Assembly (NCBI GenBank): GCA_030066985.1
Contig: JASJAN010000051.1
Coordinates: forward strand, 1 to 39,491
DNA length: 39,491 bases
Direction of reading: 5' to 3'
DNA from: Desulfobacterales bacterium
GTDB lineage: Bacteria; Desulfobacterota; Desulfobacteria; Desulfobacterales; JAHEIW01
Shown here piece by piece: positions 1-8,016 of the stretch (the stretch's first letter is position 1; every line of letters begins with the position of its first letter). Both the position numbers and the translations under genes were made by a program. The notes under the pieces are model-generated. The model saw only the letters and a list, made by a program, of their open reading frames with translations. It had not been told where the DNA came from and ran no database searches.

Positions 1-2394
1 GGTATGTCGGCAGCCCTGGCAGCGGCCGAGCAGGGACTGCGGGTGATTCTGCTGGAAACCCGACCGTGGCTGGGCGGATTTTTTGACTACCGCACGACCG
101 ACAGCGGCAACGGCACGTCTCTGGCGCAACGCGCGCGGCAGGTGGCCCAACAGGTTGAACAAAACGATCGTATCCGCGTATTTACGCATACCACTGTGGT
201 GGGTATATATAACAACAACCTGGTAACCGCCTTTCAAAAAGGCAGTCAGAGCGATTCTTTTGACGAGCGCTATGTCGAAATCCGGGCCACCAGTGTTGTG
301 GTGGCCACCGGCTGTATCGAGCGCCCGCTGTTGTTTGACAACAACGAGCGCCCCGGTGTGATGCAGATCGGCTGCGCTCACCGGCTGGCCCACACCTACG
401 GTCTGCTTCCCGGCAAGCAGGCGGTTTTCAGCATCGGGCACGACCTGGGACTGGAAGCCGCGCTTGATCTGTATAACCTGGGCCTTGAGGTCACCTGTGT
501 GGCTGACATCCGCGAGGATGGGCAAGACCCGGCCCTGCTCGCAGCCCTTAAGGCGTGCAAGATCCCATATCTGCGGGGCTGGGTGGCCACCCGTGCCCAT
601 GGCAACAAAGCGCTTAACAAGGTTACCCTGGCCACCATCCCGGGGACCCTTACCAAAGAGTTTGCCTGCGATCTTCTGGTGGCCTCCGCCGGGATGACGC
701 CCATGACTGGTCCCCTTTCGCTGGCCCAGGCAAAGCTCGCCTATGAGCCCTACACCGGTTTTTTTATGCCCAAACAGCTGCCGGCCAAGGTGCAGGTCGC
801 CGGTCGCATGCTGGGGCTCAATCACCCAGCGTCAATCGAAGCATCAGGCATGTTGGCCGGCGTTTTAGCGGCTGCCGATTGCGGCAAATCGGTTGAGAGC
901 CGGCTGAAGGAAGCCCGCGAAAAGCTTAATCAACAGCCGGGCCCGGAGCAGGGCTGCAAATTGGTAACCGCGCCGGCTGCCGGGCGCAAAACGTTTATCT
1001 GCTTTGATGAAGATACAACCATTAAAAACATCAAACAGGCCTTGGCAAAGGGCTTTGATGCCACCGAGCTCATCAAGCGCTTTACGGCCGCCGGTACCGG
1101 GCCGGGGCAGGCCGGTATCCCCGGGCACAACCTGCCGTTGTTTGTGGCGCAATACCATGGCGATACCCAGGCCACGGCCATGCCGACAACGATGCGCGCG
1201 CCCCTGGTGGGCACGTTTATCGCCACCTATGCCGGTAGCAATCATGATATGTGCAAGCGCACGCCGGTACACGATTCCCAAATAGACGCCGGCGGTATCA
1301 TTCGCCGCATCGGTGTCTGGGAGCGCGCGCGGTATTTTTCCGAAGACTTCAGCTGCCGTGAGGAAATCGAAAACGTGCGCCAGAATGTGGGCCTGCTGGA
1401 TGCCTCCACGCTGGGCAAATTCAGGCTCTGGGGCCCTGATGCCCTAAAGGCCCTGCAGCGGGTTTATGTGAGCGACATGTCCAAAATCGCCGACGGCAAA
1501 GTTAAATATTCGGCCATGTGCAATGATGACGGCTGCATCATCGATGACGGCGTGGTGGCCAAAAGAGCGGACAACGATTATTATTTTACGACTTCCACCG
1601 CCCGGGCGGGGGCGACGGTGGAATGGCTGCGATATCACACCCGCTATGACGGCTGGCGCTTTCACATGGTCAATCTCAGCGACGCTTTCGGGGTGATTAA
1701 CATGGCCGGGCCCAACGCCCGTAAGGTCCTCGAAAAAGTGACCGACGCGGATGTTTCCGCTGACGCTTTCCCCTATGCCGCATATCGCGAATTTATGATT
1801 AAAAATACCATACCGGTAAGGTCCATGCGCCTGGGGTTTGTCGGGGAGCTTTCCTATGAACTGCATGTGCCCTCGTCTTATATGCAGACACTGTGGGATA
1901 TTTTACTCGACGCCGGCAAACAGTTTGGCATTCGCCATTTCGGTCTGGAGGCCCAGAATGTGCTGCGCATGGAAAAAGCCCATCTGATCATCGGCTCCGA
2001 ATCCGAGCAGCGAACCACCCTGCACGATGTCGGGCTTGGATTTTTGTGGGACCGCAACAAATCAGATACCAAGACCGTGGGGGCTGTGGCATTGAAACAA
2101 ACCGAAAACCAGGAAGACCGCTTCAAGCTGGTAGGATTTAAGATGGAAGACCCCTCCCGCACCCCCAAGGATGGATCCATCATCGTGGACAGCCACATCA
2201 GAGGATATGTGTGTATTGCACGCCACAGCTTTACATTAAAAGAACCGGTCGGCCTGGCGCTGGTGGATGCCCCCCTGGCTGTCGAAGGCACGCGTTTGCA
2301 GATCTATGAAGATGAATGCAATGGTCAGCACCTTTATGCGACAGTGGTGCCCACCCCCTTTTACGACCCTGAAGGTCAGCAGCTAAAAATGTGA
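1..2394 (+). CDS. soxA: Sarcosine oxidase-like alpha subunit, 5' end cut by window edge
   Basis: 797 residues are visible and the reading frame is open to base 1. The first residues, GMSAALAAAEQGLRVILLE, are the end of a Rossmann GxGxxG helix, so the true start lies upstream. Order seen: FAD/NAD(P)-binding oxidoreductase domain (to about residue 330); a linker resembling the BFD-like region of SoxA but without a cysteine cluster (about 335-385); then a GcvT-type aminomethyltransferase domain beginning around TPVHD and ending in a GcvT C-terminal barrel (about 700-795). In heterotetrameric sarcosine oxidases alpha carries NAD+ and the folate site, moving the oxidised methyl group to tetrahydrofolate as 5,10-methylene-THF. 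The gamma subunit follows 7 bases downstream, with a SoxB-like protein and EtfBA beyond. In an anaerobe the electron acceptor is inferred to be ETF rather than O2. The substrate could be sarcosine, dimethylglycine or a related N-methyl amine. Confidence 0.88.
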   Translation, partial: GMSAALAAAEQGLRVILLETRPWLGGFFDYRTTDSGNGTSLAQRARQVAQQVEQNDRIRVFTHTTVVGIYNNNLVTAFQKGSQSDSFDERYVEIRATSVVVATGCIERPLLFDNNERPGVMQIGCAHRLAHTYGLLPGKQAVFSIGHDLGLEAALDLYNLGLEVTCVADIREDGQDPALLAALKACKIPYLRGWVATRAHGNKALNKVTLATIPGTLTKEFACDLLVASAGMTPMTGPLSLAQAKLAYEPYTGFFMPKQLPAKVQVAGRMLGLNHPASIEASGMLAGVLAAADCGKSVESRLKEAREKLNQQPGPEQGCKLVTAPAAGRKTFICFDEDTTIKNIKQALAKGFDATELIKRFTAAGTGPGQAGIPGHNLPLFVAQYHGDTQATAMPTTMRAPLVGTFIATYAGSNHDMCKRTPVHDSQIDAGGIIRRIGVWERARYFSEDFSCREEIENVRQNVGLLDASTLGKFRLWGPDALKALQRVYVSDMSKIADGKVKYSAMCNDDGCIIDDGVVAKRADNDYYFTTSTARAGATVEWLRYHTRYDGWRFHMVNLSDAFGVINMAGPNARKVLEKVTDADVSADAFPYAAYREFMIKNTIPVRSMRLGFVGELSYELHVPSSYMQTLWDILLDAGKQFGIRHFGLEAQNVLRMEKAHLIIGSESEQRTTLHDVGLGFLWDRNKSDTKTVGAVALKQTENQEDRFKLVGFKMEDPSRTPKDGSIIVDSHIRGYVCIARHSFTLKEPVGLALVDAPLAVEGTRLQIYEDECNGQHLYATVVPTPFYDPEGQQLKM

Positions 2395-2401
2395 GGCAAA
2401 A

Positions 2402-3043
2402 ATGACTGTTGAAATTAAGCGACGTTCTCCCATAACGTTTCCTGGCAAACCGTTAAAAACTGAAGTTCGCGAGCATTGGACCGTGGTGCAGGAATATGAA
2501 GACGAAGACGACGGGCCCTGGGTGTTCGATTTAAGTCACCGCATCCGCCTGGATTTGCAGGATTCGGATCTGGCAAACTTTCAGCCTGCGGGTATCGGTA
2601 TTCCGGATGCCCCTGGAAATTGTGTCTTCCAAAAAGGTATTCTCATCAACCGCATGAACCAGACCCAGGCATCGATCTGGCATCTTGTCGGAGCGCCGCC
2701 GGAGTTGCCGGTGGATCCGGCCTATACCGAAACCACCGATGCAACCCTGTTTGTGGCACTGATTGGCAAAAACATTTTTACGGTTGCCGAAAAATTAACG
2801 GCTCTGGATTTCAAAGATCCCGCCAAAACGGTTCCATTTCTTTATCAGGGCCCGTTTTCACATGTGCCCTGCCAGATCGTCACCCTGGAGCGCACCAGCG
2901 ACAGCGGCGCAATTTTGCTAACCTGCTCGCGCGGCTATGGCCGGGATATGGGCCATGCGGTTCTGGCAGCCGGTGAGGAATTCGGGTTGCGCCCGGCCGG
3001 GGAAAATACGTTTTTGCGCTGGATCAAAGCGCTTTCGGCCTAA
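2402..3043 (+). CDS. soxG: Sarcosine oxidase gamma subunit-like protein
   Basis: 213 residues, the usual size for SoxG. The ATG is preceded by GAGG (2393-2396) overlapping the soxA stop, with a 7-base intergenic gap, so it is translated in tandem with the alpha subunit. The sequence is soluble, with no signal peptide or membrane segment. The fold is related to the GcvT/YgfZ family; the C-terminal stretch with SRGYGRDMGHAVL and the motif VTLERTSDSGAILLTCSRGY fit SoxG proteins. The gamma subunit is a structural partner that has no cofactor of its own in characterised enzymes. Assignment rests on the strong soxA neighbour as well as the sequence. Confidence 0.75.
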   Translation: MTVEIKRRSPITFPGKPLKTEVREHWTVVQEYEDEDDGPWVFDLSHRIRLDLQDSDLANFQPAGIGIPDAPGNCVFQKGILINRMNQTQASIWHLVGAPPELPVDPAYTETTDATLFVALIGKNIFTVAEKLTALDFKDPAKTVPFLYQGPFSHVPCQIVTLERTSDSGAILLTCSRGYGRDMGHAVLAAGEEFGLRPAGENTFLRWIKALSA

Positions 3044-3067
3044 TTTTAGATTGAGGAGTTAATAATC

Positions 3068-3526
3068 ATGACGCTTGAGGCGAAAATTATTGCCGCTCTG
3101 GAGCAGACAAAAATTGGTTATGAAGTTGTCGAGCACGAACCGGTTTACACCAATCCGGCTATGGCCGATGCTCTGGGTGTCAGCGAGGCTGAGACAGTGA
3201 AATCGCTGGTGCTCAAAACCAAAGAAGGTCAGATGATTGTGCTGGTGCTGCCGGGAAACAAAAAGGTGGACTGGAAAAAGGCCGCTGCCGGCGCCAAGAC
3301 CAAAAAAGTTTCTTTTGCCAAGCCGGAAGAAGTCAGCGAGGCGGTGGGTTGTGAAGTCGGTTGTGTGCCACCCTTCGGCCATCTGACGTCTATTCCCATT
3401 TACATGGACCCGGATCTGACCAAAAAAAACTTTATTTATTTCAACCCGGGCGTGCACGACAAATCCTTCAAAATAAAGGCCTGGGATTTGAAAAAAATCT
3501 GCAAACCCGCATTTGTCAAGATGTGA
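3068..3526 (+). CDS. YbaK/EbsC-family aminoacyl-tRNA deacylase
   Basis: 152 residues with the YbaK/ProX-type editing fold. Recognisable elements are the N-terminal YEVVEHEP segment, the SEAETVKSLVLKT substrate-pocket strand, VLPGNKKVDWKKAA, and the conserved CVPPFGHLTSIPIYMD loop. The family hydrolyses mischarged tRNAs in trans (Cys-tRNAPro or Ala-tRNAPro for YbaK/ProXp). ATG 3068 follows GAGGAG (3053-3058) with a 9-base spacer. It sits between the soxG-like and SoxB-like genes in the same direction, so it is probably co-transcribed. Why an editing factor lies inside this catabolic block is not clear from sequence. The exact tRNA specificity cannot be decided. Confidence 0.85.
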   Translation: MTLEAKIIAALEQTKIGYEVVEHEPVYTNPAMADALGVSEAETVKSLVLKTKEGQMIVLVLPGNKKVDWKKAAAGAKTKKVSFAKPEEVSEAVGCEVGCVPPFGHLTSIPIYMDPDLTKKNFIYFNPGVHDKSFKIKAWDLKKICKPAFVKM

Positions 3527-3619
3527 ATAGCTGTTTTTTAGACCCGGGTTGTGATATGAGAAAGTATGTATGTGTCCAAAAGACCGATTTGAAGCTATCA
3601 TTTTATAGGAGGTATGATT

Positions 3620-4957
3620 ATGGCTAAAAAATATGATGCGATCATCATCGGGGCGGGCATCATCGGAACCCCCATCGCCTATGAGCTAACCCAAATGGGG
3701 TATAAAACCCTCAATATCGACAAATTGCCTGATGCCGGTGAAGGCTCTACGGCAGCTTCGTGTGCCATCGTCAGGGCCCATTATTCCACCGAGGATGGTG
3801 TGGCCATGGCTTATGAGGGCTTTAAATACTGGCTGGAATGGGAGGATTACCTGGATCATGTCAATGATGAAAAGGGTCTGGCCAAATACATGAACACCGG
3901 CTCGATTCTGCTCAAATCCCAGGGGCATGATTGGCGCAAAGTCCAGAAGCATTATGACGCCGTAGGGGTGGCATACGAAGAGTGGGATAACGCCAAGATC
4001 AACGAGATGGTACCCGTCTATGATTTGCACGAGCACTGGCCGGTCAGGCGACCAGAAGATCCTAAATTTTTTGATGAATCCGCCAAAATGCTTGAAGGCG
4101 CGATTTTTTGTCCTGAAGGCGGTTATGTCAATGACCCGGCTTTGTCGACCCACAATATCATGCGCGCTGCCGAGGCCAAAGGCGCTGAATTTATCTTTAA
4201 TGCCGAGGTGATTGCCATCAGAAGTCAGGACAACCAGGTGCTCGGTGTGACCCTAAAAGACGGAACCGAGATCGATGCACCGGTGGTTGTCAATGCTGCC
4301 GGCCCACACTCGTACAAAATCAACCAGATGGCCGAGGGCGTTTATGAAGCCTGCAACATCAAAACCAAGGCGCTGCGGCATGAGGTCATGCACTGCCCGT
4401 CTCCGGATGAATACGACTATCTCGGTGGGGGTTACCATACATCCGACGGCGATATCGGCTGCTATTATCGTCCGGAAGTCGGCAACATGTTTCTGATCGG
4501 CAGCGAAGATCCGGAATGTGATCCCCAGGAATGGGTCGATCCAGATGAATTCTATGCGGGTAAAGGCGAGCCGGGACGCAACAACCAACTGAGCGAGGAC
4601 CAGTGGAAAGCGCAAACCTACCGCTGTGCCAAGCGGGTACCCAGCATGCAGATACCCAATCAGCCGCGAGGCGTTTGCGATCTTTACGATTGCTCCGACG
4701 ATTGGATTCCGATCTACGACAAGTCGGATATGAAAGGCTTCTATATGGCCATTGGCACCAGCGGCAACCAGTACAAAAATGCGCCGGTGGTCGGCGCCAT
4801 GATGGCGGAGCTCATCGATGCCTGTGAAAAAGGTCTCGATCACGACAAAGAGCCCTTTCAGTTTACATTGCGCCACATTAAGCGGCCCATCAACGTAGGT
4901 TTCTTTTCACGCAACCGGGAGATTAATCCTGACAGTAGTTTCTCAGTAAATGGCTAG
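3620..4957 (+). CDS. SoxB-like FAD-dependent oxidoreductase (DAO family)
   Basis: 445 residues. An N-terminal FAD-binding dinucleotide motif is visible (AIIIGAGIIGTPIAYEL), then STAASCAIVRAHYS where SoxB, dimethylglycine and sarcosine dehydrogenases place the flavin-contact segment, and a C-terminal GFYMAIGTSGNQYKNAPVVG loop typical of DAO-family active sites. The start is ATG 3620: AGGAGG at 3607-3612 is 7 bases away, whereas ATG 3614 would leave only one base. It probably demethylates an N-methyl amine and passes electrons to the ETF encoded downstream, or acts as the beta subunit with the SoxAG-like proteins. The substrate is inferred. The stop codon (4955-4957) overlaps the left arm of a large palindromic element. 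Confidence 0.85.
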   Translation: MAKKYDAIIIGAGIIGTPIAYELTQMGYKTLNIDKLPDAGEGSTAASCAIVRAHYSTEDGVAMAYEGFKYWLEWEDYLDHVNDEKGLAKYMNTGSILLKSQGHDWRKVQKHYDAVGVAYEEWDNAKINEMVPVYDLHEHWPVRRPEDPKFFDESAKMLEGAIFCPEGGYVNDPALSTHNIMRAAEAKGAEFIFNAEVIAIRSQDNQVLGVTLKDGTEIDAPVVVNAAGPHSYKINQMAEGVYEACNIKTKALRHEVMHCPSPDEYDYLGGGYHTSDGDIGCYYRPEVGNMFLIGSEDPECDPQEWVDPDEFYAGKGEPGRNNQLSEDQWKAQTYRCAKRVPSMQIPNQPRGVCDLYDCSDDWIPIYDKSDMKGFYMAIGTSGNQYKNAPVVGAMMAELIDACEKGLDHDKEPFQFTLRHIKRPINVGFFSRNREINPDSSFSVNG

Positions 4958-5100
4958 AAGTGGTTTTAAAACCCCATCTATCGTCCGATAGCTGCGTTAT
5001 CCCGCGAATTGAAATACTCACGTACTGATATGTACGCTCTGTTTTCAATTCGCGGGACGCCTTGCTCTCGAACGCAATCTGACATTTTAAAACCACTTCT
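4956..5100. repeat. 145-bp nested palindromic element, copy A
   Basis: Outer arms AGAAGTGGTTTTAAAA (4956-4971) and TTTTAAAACCACTTCT (5085-5100) are an exact 16-bp inverted repeat. Inside are TGCGTT/AACGCA (4993-4998, 5071-5076), a second exact 14-bp inverted repeat CCCGCGAATTGAAA/TTTCAATTCGCGGG (5001-5014, 5043-5056), and a central CGTAC-N6-GTACG (5021-5036). The left arm begins inside the TAG of the upstream gene. Length and plan match copies at 15380 and 35339, although the stem sequences differ. Function unknown. Confidence 0.85.
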
Positions 5101-5259
5101 TTTAAACCTCTGTCAGCTTGTCTGACCTGACACCTGCCTGCCGCGCCGTAGCTTTTCGAGCGAAGGCGGGACACCTGAAACCTTTTTTGATCGTTCACAT
5201 TTCCACCGATTAACACCTAACCTCGTTGGTGAATTGCAACCTGCAAATCGGAAACCGGA
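5101..5259. repeat. Intergenic leader of etfBA with a GC-rich repeat fragment
   Basis: With copy A this completes the 302-base gap before etfB. It holds GCCGTAGCTTTTCGAGCG with flanking AAGGCGGG (5145-5170). This resembles, in reverse orientation, part of the GC-rich repeats at 16165 and 22287. I see no confident promoter or terminator. The etfB leader has only a weak Shine-Dalgarno-like CGGA. Confidence 0.5.
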
Positions 5260-6027
5260 ATGAAGATATACGTTTGCGTCAAACATGTCCCGGATACCGC
5301 CGCGAAGATTACCATCATCGACAACCACCAAATCGATGAAAAGGTCACCTTTATCATCAATCCCTATGATGAAAATGCCATTGAGGCGGCCAGCGGGCTA
5401 AAAAGACAAGTCGCCGATGCAGAGATCATCGCCGTCACCCTGGGCAAAGAATCAGCCGAGGGCACATTGCGATCGGCTCTGGCCATGGGGGCGGACCGGG
5501 GGATCCTAATCCGCTGCGAACGCAATCCCGATAGCCTGGTGACCGCCCGCGCATTGAAAGCCGCTATTGAGCAGGATGGCGCACCTGATATTATCTTTAC
5601 CGGCAATGAATCCATTGACAGTGAAGGCTTTCAAACCCCATTTCGCCTGGGAGCGGCCTTTAGCATACCGGTGGCCAGCAATGTGACATCTTTTAAGCTA
5701 GAAAACGGTTCGGTCATCGTTGAATCTAAAATGAATGCCGGTGAAATGGCGGTTATGCGGATGCCGCTGCCTTGTATCGTCGGGGCGGGTAAAGCCTTGA
5801 ATCAGCCGCGATATCCCACCCTGCCGGATATCATGAAGGCCCGGAAAAAACCGATTCAAACCGTAGATCTTGCCAGCCTGAAACTGTCGGCGGCTGCGGG
5901 CAGCATGGAATTTCTTGAATTGCGCCCGGTGGTTGAACAACGCCGCTCTAAAATCATCGAGGGATCGACCGATGCGGCTGTTGCCGAGCTCATCCGCCTT
6001 TTACAGGAAGAGGCCAAAGTCATTTAA
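5260..6027 (+). CDS. etfB: Electron transfer flavoprotein beta subunit
   Basis: 255 residues, the normal EtfB length. Hallmarks are the N-terminal KIYVCVKHVPDTAAKI, NPYDENAIEAA, the nucleotide-binding loop around TGNESIDSEGFQTPFRLGAA, and the C-terminal recognition-loop region LPCIVGAGKALNQPRYPTLP. EtfB binds the structural AMP (or FAD in bifurcating ETFs) and docks the donor dehydrogenase. It is followed 26 bases later by etfA. Encoding next to SoxB/SoxA-like flavoproteins suggests a dedicated ETF that collects electrons from demethylation and hands them to a membrane ETF:quinone oxidoreductase, which is not in this window. The ATG has only a weak ribosome-binding site. Confidence 0.93.
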   Translation: MKIYVCVKHVPDTAAKITIIDNHQIDEKVTFIINPYDENAIEAASGLKRQVADAEIIAVTLGKESAEGTLRSALAMGADRGILIRCERNPDSLVTARALKAAIEQDGAPDIIFTGNESIDSEGFQTPFRLGAAFSIPVASNVTSFKLENGSVIVESKMNAGEMAVMRMPLPCIVGAGKALNQPRYPTLPDIMKARKKPIQTVDLASLKLSAAAGSMEFLELRPVVEQRRSKIIEGSTDAAVAELIRLLQEEAKVI

Positions 6028-6053
6028 TTACTAATCGGCGGAGATTTTTCCTT

Positions 6054-7013
6054 ATGCCCAAAATCGGAATTCTGATTGAGACCAGCCCAGAAGGCATTAA
6101 GCCGACTGTAAACGGGGTTATCTCGGCTGCGCAGGGTCCGAAGAACGAACTCTACGGCTTGGTATTCGATGGGAATGGGCCAGCATATAAAGAAGAATTG
6201 CAGGCCTACGGCATTCACAAGATTGTCGATATTCGATCAGATAAGGGGCTGCTGGGCTGGAACCCGGATTGCTGGGCGCGAGCCATCGTCGCTGCCTTGA
6301 ATCACTTTGGCATCAATACCCTACTGGGCCTGACATCTTTCCAGACCAAAGACGTGTTTCCCCGAATAGCGGCTATCCTGGATGCACCGCTCCTGCTGGA
6401 CTGTACCCAGGTCGACCTGGATGCCCTGACAGCGGAAAAGTCTCAATATTCAGGCAAGACCATTGCACGTTTCAAGGTGAGCGGAAGCCACTTTTTATTT
6501 GCTATCCGCCCCAATGTCATCGCCGCGCAACCCGCACTCGTCACCGCGGAGGTTCTATCCTTTCAAACCAACATTGCGGAAGCATCCCTGAGGGTTGAAG
6601 CTGTCAAGAAAGATGCCGGCGGCGCGATCGACCTGGCGGAGGCGCCGATTATAATTGCCGGCGGCCGTGGCATGCAAAACGGTGACAATTACCGTATCCT
6701 GTATGAATGTGCTCAAATTCTGGGAGCGGCTGTCGGGGCTTCGCGTGTAGCGGTGGATGCCGGCTGGGTGCCACATTCAATGCAGGTGGGACAAACCGGG
6801 ACGACGGTCAGCCCCAATCTTTACATCGCCTGCGGCATCTCGGGCTCGGTACAGCATTTTGCCGGAATGAAGACGGCGCAGGTGGTGGTGGCCATCAACA
6901 CGGATTCCCAGGCAGCCATGATGCAGCATTGTGATTATGGAATTGCGGGGGATCTATTTGAAGTCGTGCCCGTTTTAACCCGCCAGCTCAAAGCCGCACT
7001 CAAGTCTGAATAA
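6054..7013 (+). CDS. etfA: Electron transfer flavoprotein alpha subunit
   Basis: 319 residues with the full EtfA C-terminal FAD signature: [18 protein letters not shown], then [48 protein letters not shown] and the DYGIAGD motif. The N-terminal domain (about 1-190) is the EtfB-like fold. No extra ferredoxin domain is present, so it is the short, classical type rather than the iron-sulfur-containing kind. It forms a heterodimer with the EtfB just upstream; GGAG at 6040-6043 precedes its ATG. Co-direction with the SoxAG/SoxB-like genes implies a shared catabolic unit. Confidence 0.94.
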   Translation: MPKIGILIETSPEGIKPTVNGVISAAQGPKNELYGLVFDGNGPAYKEELQAYGIHKIVDIRSDKGLLGWNPDCWARAIVAALNHFGINTLLGLTSFQTKDVFPRIAAILDAPLLLDCTQVDLDALTAEKSQYSGKTIARFKVSGSHFLFAIRPNVIAAQPALVTAEVLSFQTNIAEASLRVEAVKKDAGGAIDLAEAPIIIAGGRGMQNGDNYRILYECAQILGAAVGASRVAVDAGWVPHSMQVGQTGTTVSPNLYIACGISGSVQHFAGMKTAQVVVAINTDSQAAMMQHCDYGIAGDLFEVVPVLTRQLKAALKSE

Positions 7014-7146
7014 GTGCGGCACAATCGAATACAATCAAAGCAAAGCGGGTGCTTACCGATATGGGATTGAGTTAAGTGCAGTGCGGCTTATAACCATCTG
7101 ATGCGCTGTGCGGTGGGAAAATTCAGGTTTAAAGGAATTCAGGGAC

Positions 7147-7329
7147 CTATTCTTGTTTTTCCTCTTCTATTTTCTCAGGCTCTTTTTTTTCTGCCTCGTC
7201 TGACTCGCCTTTGAAATTGCGAATGGCCTTACCCATTCCGGCGCCGATTTCCGGCAGTTTTCCGGCACCGAATATAATCAGAATGATTACCAGTATGATA
7301 ATCAATTCCGGCATTCCTATTCCAAACAT
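7147..7329 (-). CDS. tatA: Sec-independent translocase TatA/E
   Basis: 60 residues. The short N-terminal membrane helix (about residues 5-20), the [10 protein letters not shown] hinge and the amphipathic helix [14 protein letters not shown] are diagnostic of TatA, followed by an acidic/Lys-rich tail. TatA forms the variable pore of the twin-arginine pathway, which exports folded cofactor-bearing proteins. AGGAGG (7334-7339) sits just upstream of the ATG and overlaps the stop of the preceding zinc-knuckle gene, so the two are translationally linked. No tatB or tatC lies in the window. Confidence 0.93.
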   Translation of the reverse strand: MFGIGMPELIIILVIILIIFGAGKLPEIGAGMGKAIRNFKGESDEAEKKEPEKIEEEKQE

Positions 7330-7337
7330 ATTACCTC

Positions 7338-7748
7338 CTAATCGGTCCTAGATTGTTTTAGCTCATCAAGCAGCTTTTTGAACTCTTTGGATTTAATATA
7401 GCGATCCACACTGCCTTGATATTCGATCCACTTTGTCCAGGCATCAATCCAGGATTCGTTGTGCCAATAACAGTCCTCATCCCCCCGGCCTTTCAGACGT
7501 TCGATATATTCTAAATATTCTTCTGAGCATCCCTGACAAAAGTTGTAAGGCACGCTGAGCTTTCGGCGGTATTGTTTACCAACCTCAGGGTTATGTTCGA
7601 TCTGGGTCCCGCATTTCTCACACTTCATCGAGCAATGGGTGCATTGAAACACTTTTTGCACGGCCAACACTTTGCGTCTTCGTATTAACGCCGCCTTTTT
7701 GTCTTTGGCCAGATCGAGCTTTTTATCAATAGAAATGATGTCTGCCAC
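7338..7748 (-). CDS. Conserved protein with two zinc-knuckle-like Cys groups
   Basis: 136 residues, GTG start with GAGG seven bases upstream. A basic N-terminal helix ([14 protein letters not shown]) leads into [11 protein letters not shown] (C-x2-C-x3-C-x2-C) and later FCQGC, enough ligands for one or two zinc sites. The C-terminal half is charged and probably helical. It lacks a signal peptide, so it is likely cytoplasmic. It is the first gene of a two-gene unit with tatA (8-base gap). I recognise it only as the kind of conserved uncharacterised protein found in deltaproteobacteria. A role in Tat substrate handling is speculative. Confidence 0.7.
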   Translation of the reverse strand: MADIISIDKKLDLAKDKKAALIRRRKVLAVQKVFQCTHCSMKCEKCGTQIEHNPEVGKQYRRKLSVPYNFCQGCSEEYLEYIERLKGRGDEDCYWHNESWIDAWTKWIEYQGSVDRYIKSKEFKKLLDELKQSRTD

Positions 7749-8016
7749 GGATAACCTCGTCGTCCGAGCAATTGATTTTAGCCAGTCAAAGGCCGTTACT
7801 CGGACCTCTTTCCAGCGGGATTTCGACTATAACATCGGCCATTTTTTGTGTCAATCTTTTCAGATTATGGGATTTAATTCCAGAAAGCCTGACAACTATA
7901 CCTGTATTTCATCATTTATACTGATCTAAAGCTTGTCAATCATTTCTTTGCGTGATAATCTGAAAATTTTAGTACCAGATAAACGAAATTACGATGAGGA
8001 TTCAAGGAGTTGCACT

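Noticed and set aside
7757-7790. Sigma-54-like site upstream of the minus-strand zinc-knuckle gene (TGGC then TTGCT)
   Set aside because: The GG to GC distance is 12 bases rather than 10.
7933-8016. 28-residue N-terminal extension of the MetE-like protein
   Set aside because: No ribosome-binding site precedes it, while AAGGAG is well placed before ATG 8017.
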